This document shows positions 11,075 to 22,833 of a stretch of 64,000 bases of DNA, in pieces (within the stretch, counting starts at the first letter, position 1; every line of letters begins with the position of its first letter). The notes under the pieces are model-generated. The model was not told where the DNA came from and made no database searches. It saw nothing but the letters and a program-made list of their open reading frames with translations. The DNA comes from Zygaena filipendulae (lineage: Eukaryota; Arthropoda; Insecta; Lepidoptera; Zygaenidae), in NCBI GenBank assembly GCA_907165275.2, contig OU015649.1, positions 11,748,001 through 11,812,000 on the forward strand, read 5' to 3'. Made by a program: the position numbers and the translations under genes.

Positions 11075-11663
11075 GGTTAAATAAACTTTTATGCTGGGTA
11101 CTATAATGGAATTAAGCTAACTCGTAAAAATGAGCGTAAAAGGTAAACCATAGATAATTATAATTTACGTGGTTCTATCTACGCTTCTAGCGACTTGGAT
11201 TATAATGTCTACATACATTAATTTAAGGGAGGTGTGCGATATCCTTAATGCCGTAGGTACCCGACTATATGTAGGTTATAACGTGATAAAGGTAATTCTG
11301 CCAATTTACATAACCCCTCACGAAGGCTTAGCTAACGACGCAACGATCGAACAAGCAAAACAGGTAGATACTTATATAGATCCGAATACCTGTATGTACA
11401 TATGTGATACTGTACATACCTATACATATAATATATATATATTATTATGTATTATACACCTAGTGGTAAATTACATGAAACTAAATAAATAAAAAATAAA
11501 ATTTATAATTAAAAATTGAAACACGAACTATTTCTACTCCTCTTGAAATCCAAGCTGTCGGAAACTTCTTTTACGATGTCTAATTATTATAATTATGTAT
11601 TTAGGTACCTACGTATCCTAACTAATAAAAAATCGATACTGTTAGAGAATGCCGCAAAGAACT
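11075..11663. other. intergenic; long open frame of doubtful meaning
   Basis: A 107-codon frame (11169-11492, plus) is open but Tyr/Ile/Thr-rich, with dinucleotide-repeat-like DNA at its end (ATATAATATATATATATT). It has no recognisable domain. I do not call it a gene. Confidence 0.35.
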
Positions 11664-11905
11664 AAATAAAAAAGTGAGTTTGTTTGTTTGTTATGCTTTA
11701 ACTCGTAACTCGGCTAGACCGATCATCATGGAATTTTGTATACACATTGTCAACAAGAAAAGGACATAGGTTAGGTACTTTTGTCCCGGAATTACCGCGG
11801 AAATTCGCAAATTAACGCGAGTGAAACTGAATCGAATTTTGTTCAACAAACAAACAAAAAATCAAATCTTTCCTCTTTATAATATTATTATAGTATAGAT
11901 AGTAT
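11664..11905. mobile_element. two Helitron fragments joined head to tail
   Basis: A plus-oriented fragment (GTGAGTTTGTTTGTTTG to CGCGAGTGAAACTG, ending about 11832) runs directly into a minus-oriented 5' part (AACAAACAAACAAAAAATC to TAATATTATTATAGTATAG). The usual CTAGT terminus is missing, so this is a rearranged copy. Confidence 0.55.
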
Positions 11906-12609
11906 AGACAACTTTACACTGAGTACCATTGATTTACTACTAGACGCTGAGTACCTATAATATATAATTTGAAACGATTTTGTAGGGGATCACCTACGAA
12001 TCACCTAGGGAAGTACCTACCTCTCTACAATAAATAACTTGGAGCTCACAAATTTCGTATAAAAGGAACTCTGGGTAATACTTATCTATTTACCTACTTG
12101 AGTCTTGACGTAACTTGACAGTACTTATTAAGAGCATCTACCGCCAGTCGCCACACCGAGATACCCTTGACTCGTCGAGTTCTACGAAGAGATAGTCGAG
12201 TTAGTTTGAATCACTAATTAATTAATTAAGTTGATCCCCCGCCCACCTAGTACGCTCGAAGGCACAGAATCCAAGGAGTTGCGTATATTTTCAAACATTA
12301 TTGAAGCCTACGCCGCCATAGATCTTGAAAATAATATTATTTTTATCAAGATTTAATACTTATAGGTAGGTAGGTAGTTATATACATTATATAAGTCAAG
12401 ACTGTGTTATTCTGTCTCACTAAGGAAATTTTAACAAGTTTTTGAAGTTTTCAACGGAAGTGACGTGCACAAAGTCAACGGCAGTTACGCACATGAGTTT
12501 GGCAACGAGCGCAAAAAAGCATGTACCTACTTGTTATAATATTACGTGCGTAAAATTATAATATGCGTAATGTGTTGCGTTATGAGTTGCGTTACAATTT
12601 ATAAATGCT
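11906..12609. other. intergenic, nothing recognised
   Basis: There is no coding or structural signal. A (TAGG)n-like run lies near 12364-12376. Confidence 0.4.
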
Positions 12610-12695
12610 TTTAGGGTTTCGTGGCTAAATAGTAAAAAACAGAATCCTTAATTACAATTTTGAAATGTTAGTTTATCTGTCTGTCTGCTGGCAGG
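12610..12695 (+). repeat. fragment of a GGGTTCCG-type dispersed repeat
   Basis: TTTTAGGGTTTCGTGGCTAA, AGTAAAAAACAGAATCCTTA and a following CTGTCTGTCTG resemble a dispersed repeat I know from lepidopteran genomes. Its boundaries are unclear. Confidence 0.35.
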
Positions 12696-13362
12696 GTCCT
12701 TTTACCCGGAGACTATTGACACGCAATCGTGCGGGATATCATTGGATAGATCTTAAAAAATCGTTCCAACCTTTTAAGTCCATATAGTTTGTAAGAAAGT
12801 GTACTCCCACCACCCCCGACTATAACAAAATTCTACACAATAAGAATACCTTCACAATCACGCCGCAAAAACGGCATTAAAATACGTCAATGTCAAATCT
12901 TAGTGATGTAAGATGTCACGTAGATACGATGACAAGTTGTCAGCTGGAGGAAACCTGTAGGGCAATTATGTAACTTTTGTTGCAATCATATTTCGATTTA
13001 TTCTTCATTCGGCCCGCCAAGTTTCGGCCCACATAAAAAATTCCTGGTTCGTCCCAAACAATATGCTTTCTTCGTCCCAAAATATAATTTTGATTATTTT
13101 ATTCTCGCTTCGTCCTATTTTATATTCCTTCTATGGCCCAGCTTTTTTTGTATATGCCAAACTTGCTTTTTTGTACCATCAGCAAAAAAGAGTTACGTAT
13201 TATTAAATATTCTAACATCTATCAACCACACATTTAAAACAACCGCTCCTCCCAGTCTTCTCTGCGAGAGAAGATTTGCTCCTATTATTATAATAACACT
13301 CTTTAGCCACTGAGCGATTTTCACCAATGTGCTAAACGTATTTAACGCTCAAAAACAGAATT

Positions 13363-13660
13363 GGGCCCATGTTGACTAAATTTTTTTTTTAGTCCGTCTT
13401 GTAAATTAATGAAAAATATTGGACACGCATTTTTTCTTTTTTTACTTATTCAAAAAATAACGGCGATACATTGAGTTGAAATTTCGCACGACGTCACTAA
13501 CCGGACAGTTTGTATGGCAGCTTATAGCGGTTAGTGACGTCACGACCCCCCACCCTAAACTTGAATGCGCTTTATCTAAAAATACGTGTCCATTGTTTTT
13601 TTTTATTTTATAACTGAGGGACTAATTAGGACGTTGATTTTCAGAAGTAGTCAACATCCC
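13363..13660. mobile_element. foldback MITE, GGGYATGTTGACTA family, copy A
   Basis: It is bounded by CATGTTGACTAAA on the left and AGTAGTCAACAT on the right. It contains GGACACG and TAACGGCGATA blocks and a strong hairpin with GACGTCACTAACCG arms at about 13491-13543. It is homologous along most of its length to the element at 22834-23114 in opposite orientation. Confidence 0.7.
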
Positions 13661-13910
13661 TATTTTAAGTTTAAATGCATCTCACGTCTTTCACCGTTTC
13701 TAAACGCGTTTAGCAATCTGTCAAAATTAAATGCGCTCTGATGGCAACTCGCAGAATAATCGATAGAGTAACCCATTGCTATTGCTTCATTGTACAAAAA
13801 GTATATAAATTATCCTAAAACCAATCAGAAACAACAAGAACTTGCTTTATAAGATTGCAAAATTTCCACATGGACTGCACATGTGAGAATATTTTCACCA
13901 GGTGGTAGGT

Positions 13911-14115
13911 AATAATGCAGAACTGCACAGAAATCGCAAGGGATATTTTTCAATAAATACACAATGTGTGGCTGCTGCTGACCTCATTGATGTTGTTGCT
14001 CGTTGGCATGGACCTGCACGGCTGCACATGACTCCAATATTTGGGACATTTGCGTTTTGTAGAGTGTTTTTGCAGGGAAAAATCAACGCCAAGTTGTTAT
14101 TGAGAGACAGCGGGA
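13911..14115 (+). pseudogene. PIF/Harbinger transposase fragment (DDE_Tnp_4-like)
   Basis: About 68 residues match the central part of Harbinger transposases. The piece RNRKGYFSIN followed by an Ala/Asp stretch, IDVVARWHG, a short insert, IFG and LLLRDSG aligns with the family pattern NRKGYFSIN..V, ..VARWPGS.HDS.IF, LLGDSGY. The HDSRIF acidic residue is replaced (RLHMTPIF) and the region before it is frame-broken, so it cannot be active. Confidence 0.65.
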
Positions 14116-14380
14116 CATGCACAAACAGGGTTTATGATGATACCATTGCCTGAAGGTGTGATACTAGATAATAAAGATGATTTGTTCCCAAATGTTTAGA
14201 ATTTATTATTATTAAATTTATCTTAAAAAAATTGGGAGTAAGTACTTTCTCTTTTTTTTTTGACTGTACCTTTAAAGTACTTGTAAATTTGGGACGAAGC
14301 GAGACATCAATAGTGATATGGGACGAACCAAGAATTTTTTGGAATGTGGGACAAAACTTTAGGACGAACGAAGAATAAAC

Positions 14381-15458
14381 CCATATTTCAGTTTCATTCA
14401 GAAAAATAGCAATTTTGTTGTTTAGACAGCTTAAACTTTTGAAGTATGTTTATTTTGGTTAATAGCTAGATATTGTAGGTGTCAAAACGTGCATATTAAA
14501 AAAATGATAGTAATAAAAGTTACATAATAGCCCCTCTGTTATCTTCGTGATATAATTATTATATAAAATCAAGGGTATCATAACTTCGTTCTAATGGTTA
14601 CGCAATTAAAACCTAGTGAAAGCTCATGATTCAATAAGCTCAGTTTTTTTTTAATACAGATCTAATACAGACGATTCCTTTCAACAAGCAACGCTATACT
14701 TCTGAATATTACTAATTGGTTGTCTGGGAGAGAAACGCGGACAATGAAGGTGAGCTTTGATCCACATTTGACCCGAGTTGCACTCTCAGAGATGAGTTAG
14801 TGTATGTTGTGACTTTGTCTACTTATAGCTCATTAGTAAAAGTTTAGTTTTAATTAGATTTAATCATCATTAAATATTTGCCCTACTCAAATAACTTGAT
14901 TAATAAACAACGGGCCCAGGTTAGTCGAGTAGATTGTTCTCTTTAAAATCTATTTACGATTTATCCCTCAGGTAAAATACAAATTGCAATCAGAATTGAG
15001 GTTTTGTTGTTAAATTATAAATTTTTGTAGGAAACCGATCCGAACGTGACAGAAAAAGAGTTGTTATAACGGATCAAAGAGTTTCACTTGCTCCTGCGAC
15101 CGCATCGATTTATATCTCAGCGGGTTTCGAAGCCAGCTGAATTTATTTCAGTTTCACTTTTTTATTCATCATGTTACGATTTTCGACTATAATATATAGG
15201 CAGGTCAAAATAAGGGATAAGTGGATAGATAGGTTGGGGCAATGAAATGGAAATGAAAAATATTTTATTCATATTCAAGTGAACAAAAAGGTATACATAA
15301 GTATTTTAATAGCTTTACGGTTTTTATCATACATGTATATATATATATTGTATAATTCTTGTGAATTTAGATCACGTTTTAAGTTTCGTTGTCGTTCACG
15401 TCCTTAAGTAACGTTGATACGTCACCTTCCGATAGGTACTTTGAGGAAGACATTTCGT
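14381..15458. other. intergenic; isolated ATG with a good splice donor
   Basis: No repeat or protein match is seen. At 14744 the sequence ACAATGAAG is followed by a consensus donor GTGAGC, which could be a tiny first coding exon (Met-Lys). This is weak evidence on its own. Confidence 0.25.
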
Positions 15459-15709
15459 ACTAACCGCCGCACTCAGAGTCGACTTTATTGATTACTAATT
15501 AGTTAAGTATAGATTTTTAAAACAAAATTGCCGCAATCAGAGACGTTCAGTAAATTAATGTTAATTGGCATTTAATGAGATGTAACTTAATTGGTTAAAT
15601 GCCAACTAACATTAATTTATTAAACTTGTCTGATTGCGGCAGTTTTGTTTTAAAAATCTATACTTAACTAAGTAATCATTAAAGTCGACTCTGAGTGCGG
15701 CGGTTAGTC
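15459..15709. mobile_element. foldback MITE (about 251 bp)
   Basis: The two arms of about 120 bp are near-perfect reverse complements. They begin ACTAACCGCCGCACTCAGAG and contain AAGTATAGATTTTTAAAACA and ATTAATGTTA words. The loop is very short (around ATGAGATGTAACTTAAT). The arms diverge little, which suggests fairly recent amplification. Confidence 0.8.
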
Positions 15710-16100
15710 TTAAGGCTATTCCAAAGTTAGCGTTGAGTTGCGTTTAAAAGACAGCACGTATTGAAGCCACATAAGCGTGTTTAATAGGCTCATATACACA
15801 CATACATACATACGTACATAGTACATATTCAGAGACAGGAATGTATAATATTTACCTATTTGATACGACTGTATACCTATAATACACACTTGTTGTTTCC
15901 ATTACGGTTTCAGCCACACTTTTCTCTTTTCACCTCAGGGGTTGAATGGTCAAAAACCCTAAAACCCCAAATATTGATTCCCATAATGTACCTACCACCC
16001 TGCGATCATCTTACAAGTAGTCATTCTTTTGCTTGCCTACAAAAAAGGATTTTTTTGTAGACTCATCGAGTTTAGCTTGACTATATCATTTTTATATTTA

Positions 16101-16310
16101 ACTATAACCGTGCCCAGCGGTTTCACCCGCGTGAGTTTCGGAATTCCCGCAGGAACTGTTTTTTTTTCTAAAATAAACGTAGCCTAAGTTAGTCCTTATA
16201 ACATAAGCTATCTGCCAGTGAAAGTCCCGTTAAAATTGGTCCAGCCGTTTCAGAGGTTAGCCGGACCAAACAGACAGACAGACAGGCAAACAGACAGACA
16301 AAAAAAAATT
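16101..16310 (-). mobile_element. Helitron-like repeat, CAGACAGA-tailed type, reverse copy
   Basis: It shows CCGTGCCCAGCGGTTTCACC, the GGAATTCCCGCAGGAACTG palindrome, the core AAAGTCCCGTTAAAATTGG, and a (CAGA)n run followed by poly-A. Confidence 0.7.
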
Positions 16311-17139
16311 GATTTTTTATGGAAATACCATTGGCATATACTTCCATAAGCATTTAGTGAAAAGCTGTTAATTTTGAATAACAAAGAGACACTTCAATTT
16401 TATTTATATGTATGATATCGATAAAATATAGATTATTGAGCATTATACATGCATTATACATGCATTATACCTTAGATAATATCGTTGATTGTTACCAACA
16501 GTATCACATGATATCATAAAATATTAGGTACGTTATATTATATTATGTTGAACAAATTTCACGTAGAGTAGGTATAGAATTTGTTGGTATAAACGGTTCG
16601 AAATGTAGTTATTGGCATACCCGAGGCTAAATTGCGGCTCATGTGGTGCTTCACACCCTGACGCGAATTTCTGATTCGGTTATTTCTCGGGCATTAAATT
16701 GATTCGTACAAAATAAGACATGAGAAAATTTACTGTTTCCTCGGCCTCGATACTTGAATACTTGAAAATGAAATCGAAATAATGGAGATAAGGTTCAGAA
16801 TTTCTCTGTATTATCTAGGTATTTTTAGATTGGTTGCCGAATCTCTTACAGTAGTCACATGATAAATATGACATACTTACTTTTAAAAATTGTTTCGATG
16901 ATTAGTTGTTGTAAGAAGTGACGTGAGTCCACTCATTAGCCCATAGTCACTACCAAAAATATTTTAGTTCAGTGCAGATGTTCATAATAATGGGCTAGAA
17001 TAGATGACATTTCATTTTAGTCCGTCTAATATTTAGAATAATCTAATATTCTATTCTAAAATCTAATATTTCTAATAATCATGTGTATTAGGTATAGAAA
17101 TAATGCTTGAATCACTTGGTCCCAAAATGTGGAGTGACG
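16311..17139. other. intergenic, nothing recognised
   Basis: A short tandem (GCATTATACAT, three units near 16438-16470) is the only structure seen. Confidence 0.4.
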
Positions 17140-17262
17140 TGTGGTGAGCACATTATTTATCCTGACGATTGTCCATGTCCATGGCCAGATGTCACGCGAT
17201 TGAACCCGTGGCATCTGGCGAGGCAGTCTTGTTCGCCATCCACTAGTCACTAGGCCACCGTC
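17140..17262 (-). repeat. possible tRNA-derived SINE relic, second copy
   Basis: GATTGAACCCGTGGCAT followed by GGCAGTCTTGTTCGCCATCC and ACTAGTCACTAGGCCACCG resembles the relic at 10770. Read on the minus strand it has a B-box-like GGTTCAATC. Confidence 0.3.
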
Positions 17263-18144
17263 CAACGGGGTTGCCGATATTATAAGCGAGATACCTACTT
17301 AATAAAATATTGAAACGAGAAGAAAATATTATATCAAGATTGGCTATTATGATAAGCTTTGTATATACTAACTGCCTAATTTGCTATGTCCTTAAGTTAT
17401 TTGCAATTCTCATCAAATCTTGTAAACCATTTTTCAACTAAGTTCGGTGAGAATAGTACCTATGTTACCTACTATTAAGTTGATTTGATGATGGAGCCGG
17501 GATGTATAGGGACTGAAATTTCCTGATAGCAAATGGTATGATGACAAGAGTCTTAAGATGGAGCCGGAAGATTGCCACTTGGAAACTGAAAAGATACTAG
17601 ATAGTCTTGTTTAGGCTCGCTTGTTTTGTTTTCATGAGTTTCCTCAATACACATGATAAAGATTGTTTCAAAATATAATAATTACTTAGTCCTAACTAGG
17701 CTATGGAAGCAATAAATAAATATTGCAACAAGGTGCCAGTGGAACGGTTAAATGTCATGACAAATATTGACTTTGGTTTGTGAAAGTTTCTCTCGCGCTC
17801 GCGACGGGGCGGCAAGCGACGAGGGGTGTTCTGAACGTGTTTGGACCGCCGCCAGCCGCCAGCCGAGACGCCATTCGCGTACCTACAAAGGCTAACTGTC
17901 GACACAAATATCGAATCCTTTTCCAGTTTAAATAGCTTTTATACGTGGCCGCTCTTCATAGATTCAATGAAGAAAACTTCTACGTTTCACTTTACGCTGG
18001 GTACAGCCAATATGTAAAGAAACTAAAGCACTTTCCGGCTGCTTCGACCAGATTGATATTTAAATTGTTTATTTTTACTTAATAATAATTTTGAGTTTTA
18101 TATTTCTCCTCTGAGCAGTAAAATTTCCTCCACAGTATTATCTA
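17263..18144. other. intergenic with a GC-rich island
   Basis: 17785-17890 is strongly enriched in C+G and CG dinucleotides compared with the window. Such islands often mark promoters or first exons, but I find no TATA box, donor or protein frame that settles it. Confidence 0.3.
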
Positions 18145-18659
18145 ATCCCATCAAAAACATAAATGTGAAAGTGGAAGCCAAAGTTCAATATTAAGCTTAA
18201 GCTTAGTTGTCGACTTCGCCGACAAAAGAATTGATATCTAAATAGGTGCCAAGTTCTGTAGATAATCCTGAAATATATTCAAACGAGCATAGAACTTGGC
18301 TAGTTTTCACACACCAGTTATCTTATATTTGGTTAAAAACTATTGTATAAATATTTTTGATATTGGCTTGTTTTTACCAGCAAACTAAATATTGAAGGGG
18401 TGAGATCTATTGAACTTACAGTATAAAAACAGTAATTTGCTCATAATAATATAAAAAAGATACACAATTTGACTAGCTAAAGATAACTTTAATGTGAAAA
18501 CCAGCCGAGTTCTATGCTCCTTTGAATATATTTCAGGATTATCTACAGAACTTGGCACCTATTTAGATATCAATTCTTTTGTCGGCGAAGTCGACAACTA
18601 AGCTTAAGCTTAATATTGAACTTTGGCTTCCACTTTCACATTTATGTTTTTGATGGGAT
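18145..18659. mobile_element. long foldback MITE (515 bp)
   Basis: The arms of roughly 160-170 bp are near-identical reverse complements. They run from ATCCCATCAAAAACATAAAT through TTGTCGACTTCGCCGACAA (itself a small hairpin) to GAACTTGG..AGTTTTCACA. The spacer of about 180 bp is AT-rich and non-coding. The whole unit could fold into one long hairpin RNA. Confidence 0.8.
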
Positions 18660-18899
18660 ATCACTACTTTTTGTACAGAAATTACTAGTAGGTATTAGGT
18701 ACTTGTTTATTATAAAATTAATACCAAATGGTCTCTGTTAATCTATTGTATTTCAATCTGTTTACGGGGTAGTATCTACTGAAAATAATATGTTTGGATT
18801 TAAAACAAACTATGTAAAGACCATAACACATAAACATATAGGTACATAAATATTTAAAGACCATAAAATCCAAAGACCGGCTGTCATCAATTTTGATTG

Positions 18900-19009
18900 A
18901 TGATTCTTACATTACAGGCAGAATAAGTAAGGGTTCGTGTAATATTACACACAGTGCTGCTCGCCAGTTATCAGCTTGAACTCGGCTTAACATGCTACAG
19001 CGTGTCTAG
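18900..19009 (+). mobile_element. Helitron 3' end (hairpin + CTAG), copy 1
   Basis: GTGTAATATTACAC is followed by GCTGCTCGCCAGTT, a terminal hairpin (ACATGCTACAGCGTGT) and CTAG. A GC-rich hairpin a few bases before CTRR is the classic Helitron 3' terminus. Related ends occur at 19383 and 21528. Confidence 0.55.
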
Positions 19010-19259
19010 ATTCAATAGATCAAATAATAAATAAAACAAACACGAATAAAAATAGTTACATTTATAATTAAAACGTATTTTGCTTACATTTAAAGAAAAC
19101 ACCGCATGCAGTAAAATATTTTGGAGACATGACACTACAACTCTTGTCGACAGACACCACCTGTATAAACGATTATATTTTTTTTCCCCTGATCCTGCAT
19201 CGCTCCTATCGCCTGAAGTACTAACGAGTGAAGAATCAGAGCTTCTATTTGAGAATACG

Positions 19260-19383
19260 TGATTCATATTGACATGTTTATGTGAAATAGTTTTTGAGTT
19301 ATGACGGGGTCAAAAGTTACACACGGTGCTGCTCGCCAGTTCTGTTAGCCTGAATTTGGCTTGACACGCTACTGCGTGTCTAG
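19260..19383 (+). mobile_element. Helitron 3' end (hairpin + CTAG), copy 2
   Basis: It shares TTGACATGTTTATGTGAAAT, ACACGGTGCTGCTCGCCAG and the terminal GACACGCTACTGCGTGTCTAG with the other two copies. Confidence 0.6.
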
Positions 19384-19686
19384 ATATATAGGTCACAATA
19401 TTATTGTATATTAACAGAAATGGATAAATGAATCGGAAAAGAAAAACTTTTTACAGTAATTATTAGTAGGTACTTAAAATGGTTTTTGTCAATTTAGTTT
19501 ATTTTCCTACGTTTCCGTGGTATAACTATCTTTTTTGTGTTTTCTATATTTTCTTGGACGTTTAAAATGTTTGAGTGAATTGCCCATTCAGTATCCGGTT
19601 TTTTTCTTTTTTTTTTTTTACGCGTTTTCTGTTTATAGTTAATTTGGCCAAGTTAGGGCGGTATAACGTGCGCAGGCGGTTGTACT

Positions 19687-19825
19687 CTACAATAGAACTC
19701 TCTTGTGCCTGATTTGACTTGGATCTAAATTGATAAGATGTACTCCATCTAAGGTTTTAACTCTGGAAAGTCCAACGTAAATAATTTGGTGTAACGTAAA
19801 AGTGTCACCCACCAGTAATTCGATT
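19687..19825 (-). pseudogene. PIF1-type helicase C-terminal fragment
   Basis: The minus strand encodes TLHQIIYVGLSRVKTLDGVH followed by LINLDP. This is the conserved QxYVALSRVxSLxGLxL motif of PIF1 helicases, which are found in Helitron Rep/Hel proteins as well as in the host. No ATPase motifs are left upstream and the frame continues into unrelated sequence. The orientation is opposite to the neighbouring Helitron 3' ends, so it probably belongs to another copy. Confidence 0.6.
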
Positions 19826-20206
19826 GTACGACTCATTGTACGTAGTAAATAATTAATATTTAAGACGATCAAGACGAAGACGACACTAAAAGAATACACT
19901 AGAAGACCCGGTGAACTTCGTATCATCTACAAGACAACCAAGTGACACTATTTTTTATTTCTAAAATGATAAAAGAGATCGGACTTCACTTCATCAATTC
20001 TTTTGCGACAAGTCAAAATCAAAGTCATAGTCAAATCGTTTAATCAAATTTGGCCAATAATGTGTATCTTATTGACGTCAATAAAATTACAGTTATTATG
20101 ACAGCAGTCAGCAACCATAAAATATCCACCCTTCACAGCTTCCTAGCGCTATGGCTGAAGAGAAAAAGCTGCGCATCAAACTCCAGTAGCACGGTATATT
20201 ACGTCA

Positions 20207-20371
20207 CCATTCGCTTAAAGGTGCATATTGAGGACTTAAGCCTCCTAGAAGTCGAAGTAGAATTGCAGCTATTGAAGCATCTTCCATAACTTTGCCTATA
20301 TCGGCTAAATCTTGCACAGTGTACATGACTGCAATTATACAGCTGCCTTTTAAATCCATGTTGCCATTCCA
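20207..20371 (-). pseudogene. retrotransposon gag-like fragment (tentative)
   Basis: One minus-strand frame stays open for about 55 codons with the order WNGN, VMYTVQDLADIGKVMED, ASIAAILLRLLGG and LSPQYAPL. This resembles the gag (UBN2-type) region of copia-like elements, where a 'LL.GLP..Y.PL' motif is typical. The flanks are frame-broken. The match is from memory of the pattern only. Confidence 0.25.
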
Positions 20372-20492
20372 AGTGAGAAGAATTGCTGGATTATGCCGTT
20401 AATGTAAATGGATTCTTCTGTAGGTACTGTCGTAGCCTGAAATTTTTGAGGAGGCCAAAAATTTATTGCACAATACACAATTTTATTGCACA

Positions 20493-20585
20493 CTAGCTGT
20501 TGCCCGCTGTTTCACCCGCGCTAATTTTCGAGTTTCCTTAGTAATTCCGGGATAAAAACCACTACCCTATCCTACCTTATGTCGC
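20493..20585 (-). mobile_element. Helitron-like fragment, reverse copy
   Basis: ACTAGCTGTTGCCCGCTG, TTTCACCCGCGCTAATTTTC and an ATTCCGGGATAAAAACCACT block identify the 3' terminal 90 bp of the family. Confidence 0.65.
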
Positions 20586-21180
20586 TCAGGAAACTCGCCT
20601 ACATGTATATCTCTATATTGGAGTCAAAATCATCTAGACAGTACCTGTACAGTTTCTGTTCGAGGATTATACGTCGCACTCGTAGGCGAACGAAAGAGCC
20701 AAATAACCGTCTCTATTCAGAAGCAGTTTTATTCTTGAAAAAGAATTATTTATTCATCATTTTTACATACAGAACTTTCTTTGTCAAATGCTCATCTGAG
20801 GTCAAATGTAAATAATATGTAATAGAAATTGATATTTCCGTGAACTGATGAAAATATTCACAGATATTCATAAATTATATACGTATTACGTCGTACGTAA
20901 AACAAACGCTGATTTACTTTTAATTTGAGAATAGCTAGTTTTATACGTATAAACCATAGAAAAATTCGTGCTGATAACGAAAGTATTAATTGTCAATGTT
21001 TGACTCAGTTTAATGGAGTGACGTAAAATACATCATTAAGAATATTTAAAAATTCTGATTAGCCAGTTGCATACTAAAATACTTAACTTTGTTATATTAC
21101 CTTCTTGATTGGAAAAATCTAAAAACTTAAATTATTGATAATTATCATTTTTTTTAAGTTTTTCCAGTTTTCAGATTTTT

Positions 21181-21528
21181 CCCTTTGTTTACGCCTAAAA
21201 GTCTACCTTGATGCCAAATATCAAGTTCCTAGGTCATCTGGAAGTCGGTTATAATTTTGGTCTATAGGTCAGTCAGTGATAAAAATCACGATTTTTGGAC
21301 GTTAATATCTAAAAGCCCGTATGAGGTGTGCTTATGAAATTGGGAGCACATGTTTATCTCGCGAGTCTTAATACATGAGCCAAATTTGACATGTTTATGT
21401 TAAATAGTTTTTGAATTATGGGGGGGTGAAAAGTGGCTCCAAATGGTTCGTGTAATATTACACACGGTGCGGCTCGCCAGTTCTGTCAGTTTGAGAACTT
21501 CGGCTTGACACGCTACCGGCGTGTCTAG
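21181..21528 (+). mobile_element. Helitron 3' portion (hairpin + CTAG), copy 3
   Basis: This is the longest of three related ends. It includes TGCCAAATATCAAGTTCCTA, GTGTAATATTACACACGG, GGCTCGCCAGTTCTGTC and a terminal hairpin ACACGCTACCGGCGTGT followed by CTAG. Confidence 0.6.
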
Positions 21529-22833
21529 ATTCTAATGTCTAATTTCACAAATGTGACCAACTGTGACAAGGAGAGGGAGGGGTCAAAAATTCATGAAATT
21601 AGTATGACGTACTTTATGGATGACCCCGAAAAGCTAGATCAGATATAAAATTCAAGTAGTACCTATAATATTACAATGTAAAATATAAACAAATCATAAG
21701 TATACTATAAACCTGATCTAGTATAGTATTGTATTACGTATATCTGTGCTGATATGTTACATTTATCGACAAGTTTTATATGCTTAACAGACTAGGCGCT
21801 TAGATAAAAATACGAAACTAACGCCTTCGGTTCCCGCTAAAATTTGTACAAGCTTACATTTTAATATCTGCAGTAAATTAATCAGCCTTCTAAGTTTCAA
21901 TATTTTAAATGACATCAAATATTCGATATCTACCTACTTATACATAATCAACAGAATCTATTTCAATTATTTTTGAATTATATTCTGTTACTTGTTTGTC
22001 AGTTGGTTGTATGTACATATAACTTGTACGTAAAAACTAATTGACTGATTATGTCTATAAACAAAGAGTTATCTTGGAAATGCCGAAATTGACGCATTTG
22101 GAACCGCGAGAAACATTAGGTATTATTAGTATATACAAACATATTTGTCCCAATTACTGTAAAGCTGAGAAACATGTATATTCCCTTTGGGTTGACACTT
22201 GACACGTCCAATTTTAGAGTTGGCGCATCAGTAGGCGCGATACCTACGCGATACAAGCAAATATCATTTGTACCGCTGACGTTGCTTTGTGAAACAAGAC
22301 GTACCCGTATCTTGGAGGCGCGTGCCCGACTTAATGACGTCAATTTGAATACGACCGAGATTTCGTGTCGGATTCGCCTACACCACTCAACGGTGATGCA
22401 AATTTCCTACTTGTGTCAACCCTGAACAACCTAGTTTCCCGAGTGCTAGGTATTTGGCACCTGCTAACCGGCTGCCAATCGACCCTGATTACGGCACAAC
22501 CGCGCTTGTTTAATGTATTGCTACTCACGTAGGTATTATGAGAAACAGCAGAAGCTGACTATATCAACAACAACGACCACTTTCAAGCTTATGTTTTGGA
22601 CAAACATAATTAATAATTATGCAATAGCATAGATGACATGCACGCAAAGACAGAATACGTTGGAATGTTGTTTTTTTTTTTTAAATGTAGCTTAAATACA
22701 GTGACAAATTAATTGAATTGCATTGAATATATTATTACATTCATAGAGCGAAATGCGGCCGATTTTAGTGTCATTCAAAATTCGGTTCGAAATTGAAGCA
22801 CAAAAACAATTAGGTTGCGTGAGCGGTGCGAAT
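21529..22833. other. intergenic, nothing recognised
   Basis: Overlapping short frames on both strands at 22116-22528 lie in a moderately GC-richer patch. None has a recognisable motif or supported splice sites. Confidence 0.35.

Larger units (their letters stand above)
12996..14380 (+). mobile_element. PIF/Harbinger DNA transposon relic
   Basis: Both ends carry long imperfect inverted repeats: TTTATTCTTCATTCGGCCC, then a TTCGTCCCA block, on the left, and reverse complements of the same on the right ending near 14380. GTCCCA/GGGACGA words repeat in both subterminal regions. Inside is a piece of Harbinger transposase (13911-14115) on the plus strand and a nested MITE (13363-13660). The element is about 1.4 kb, too short for a full transposase plus partner gene, so it is a deletion derivative. 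The 3-bp target duplication cannot be fixed. Confidence 0.65.
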
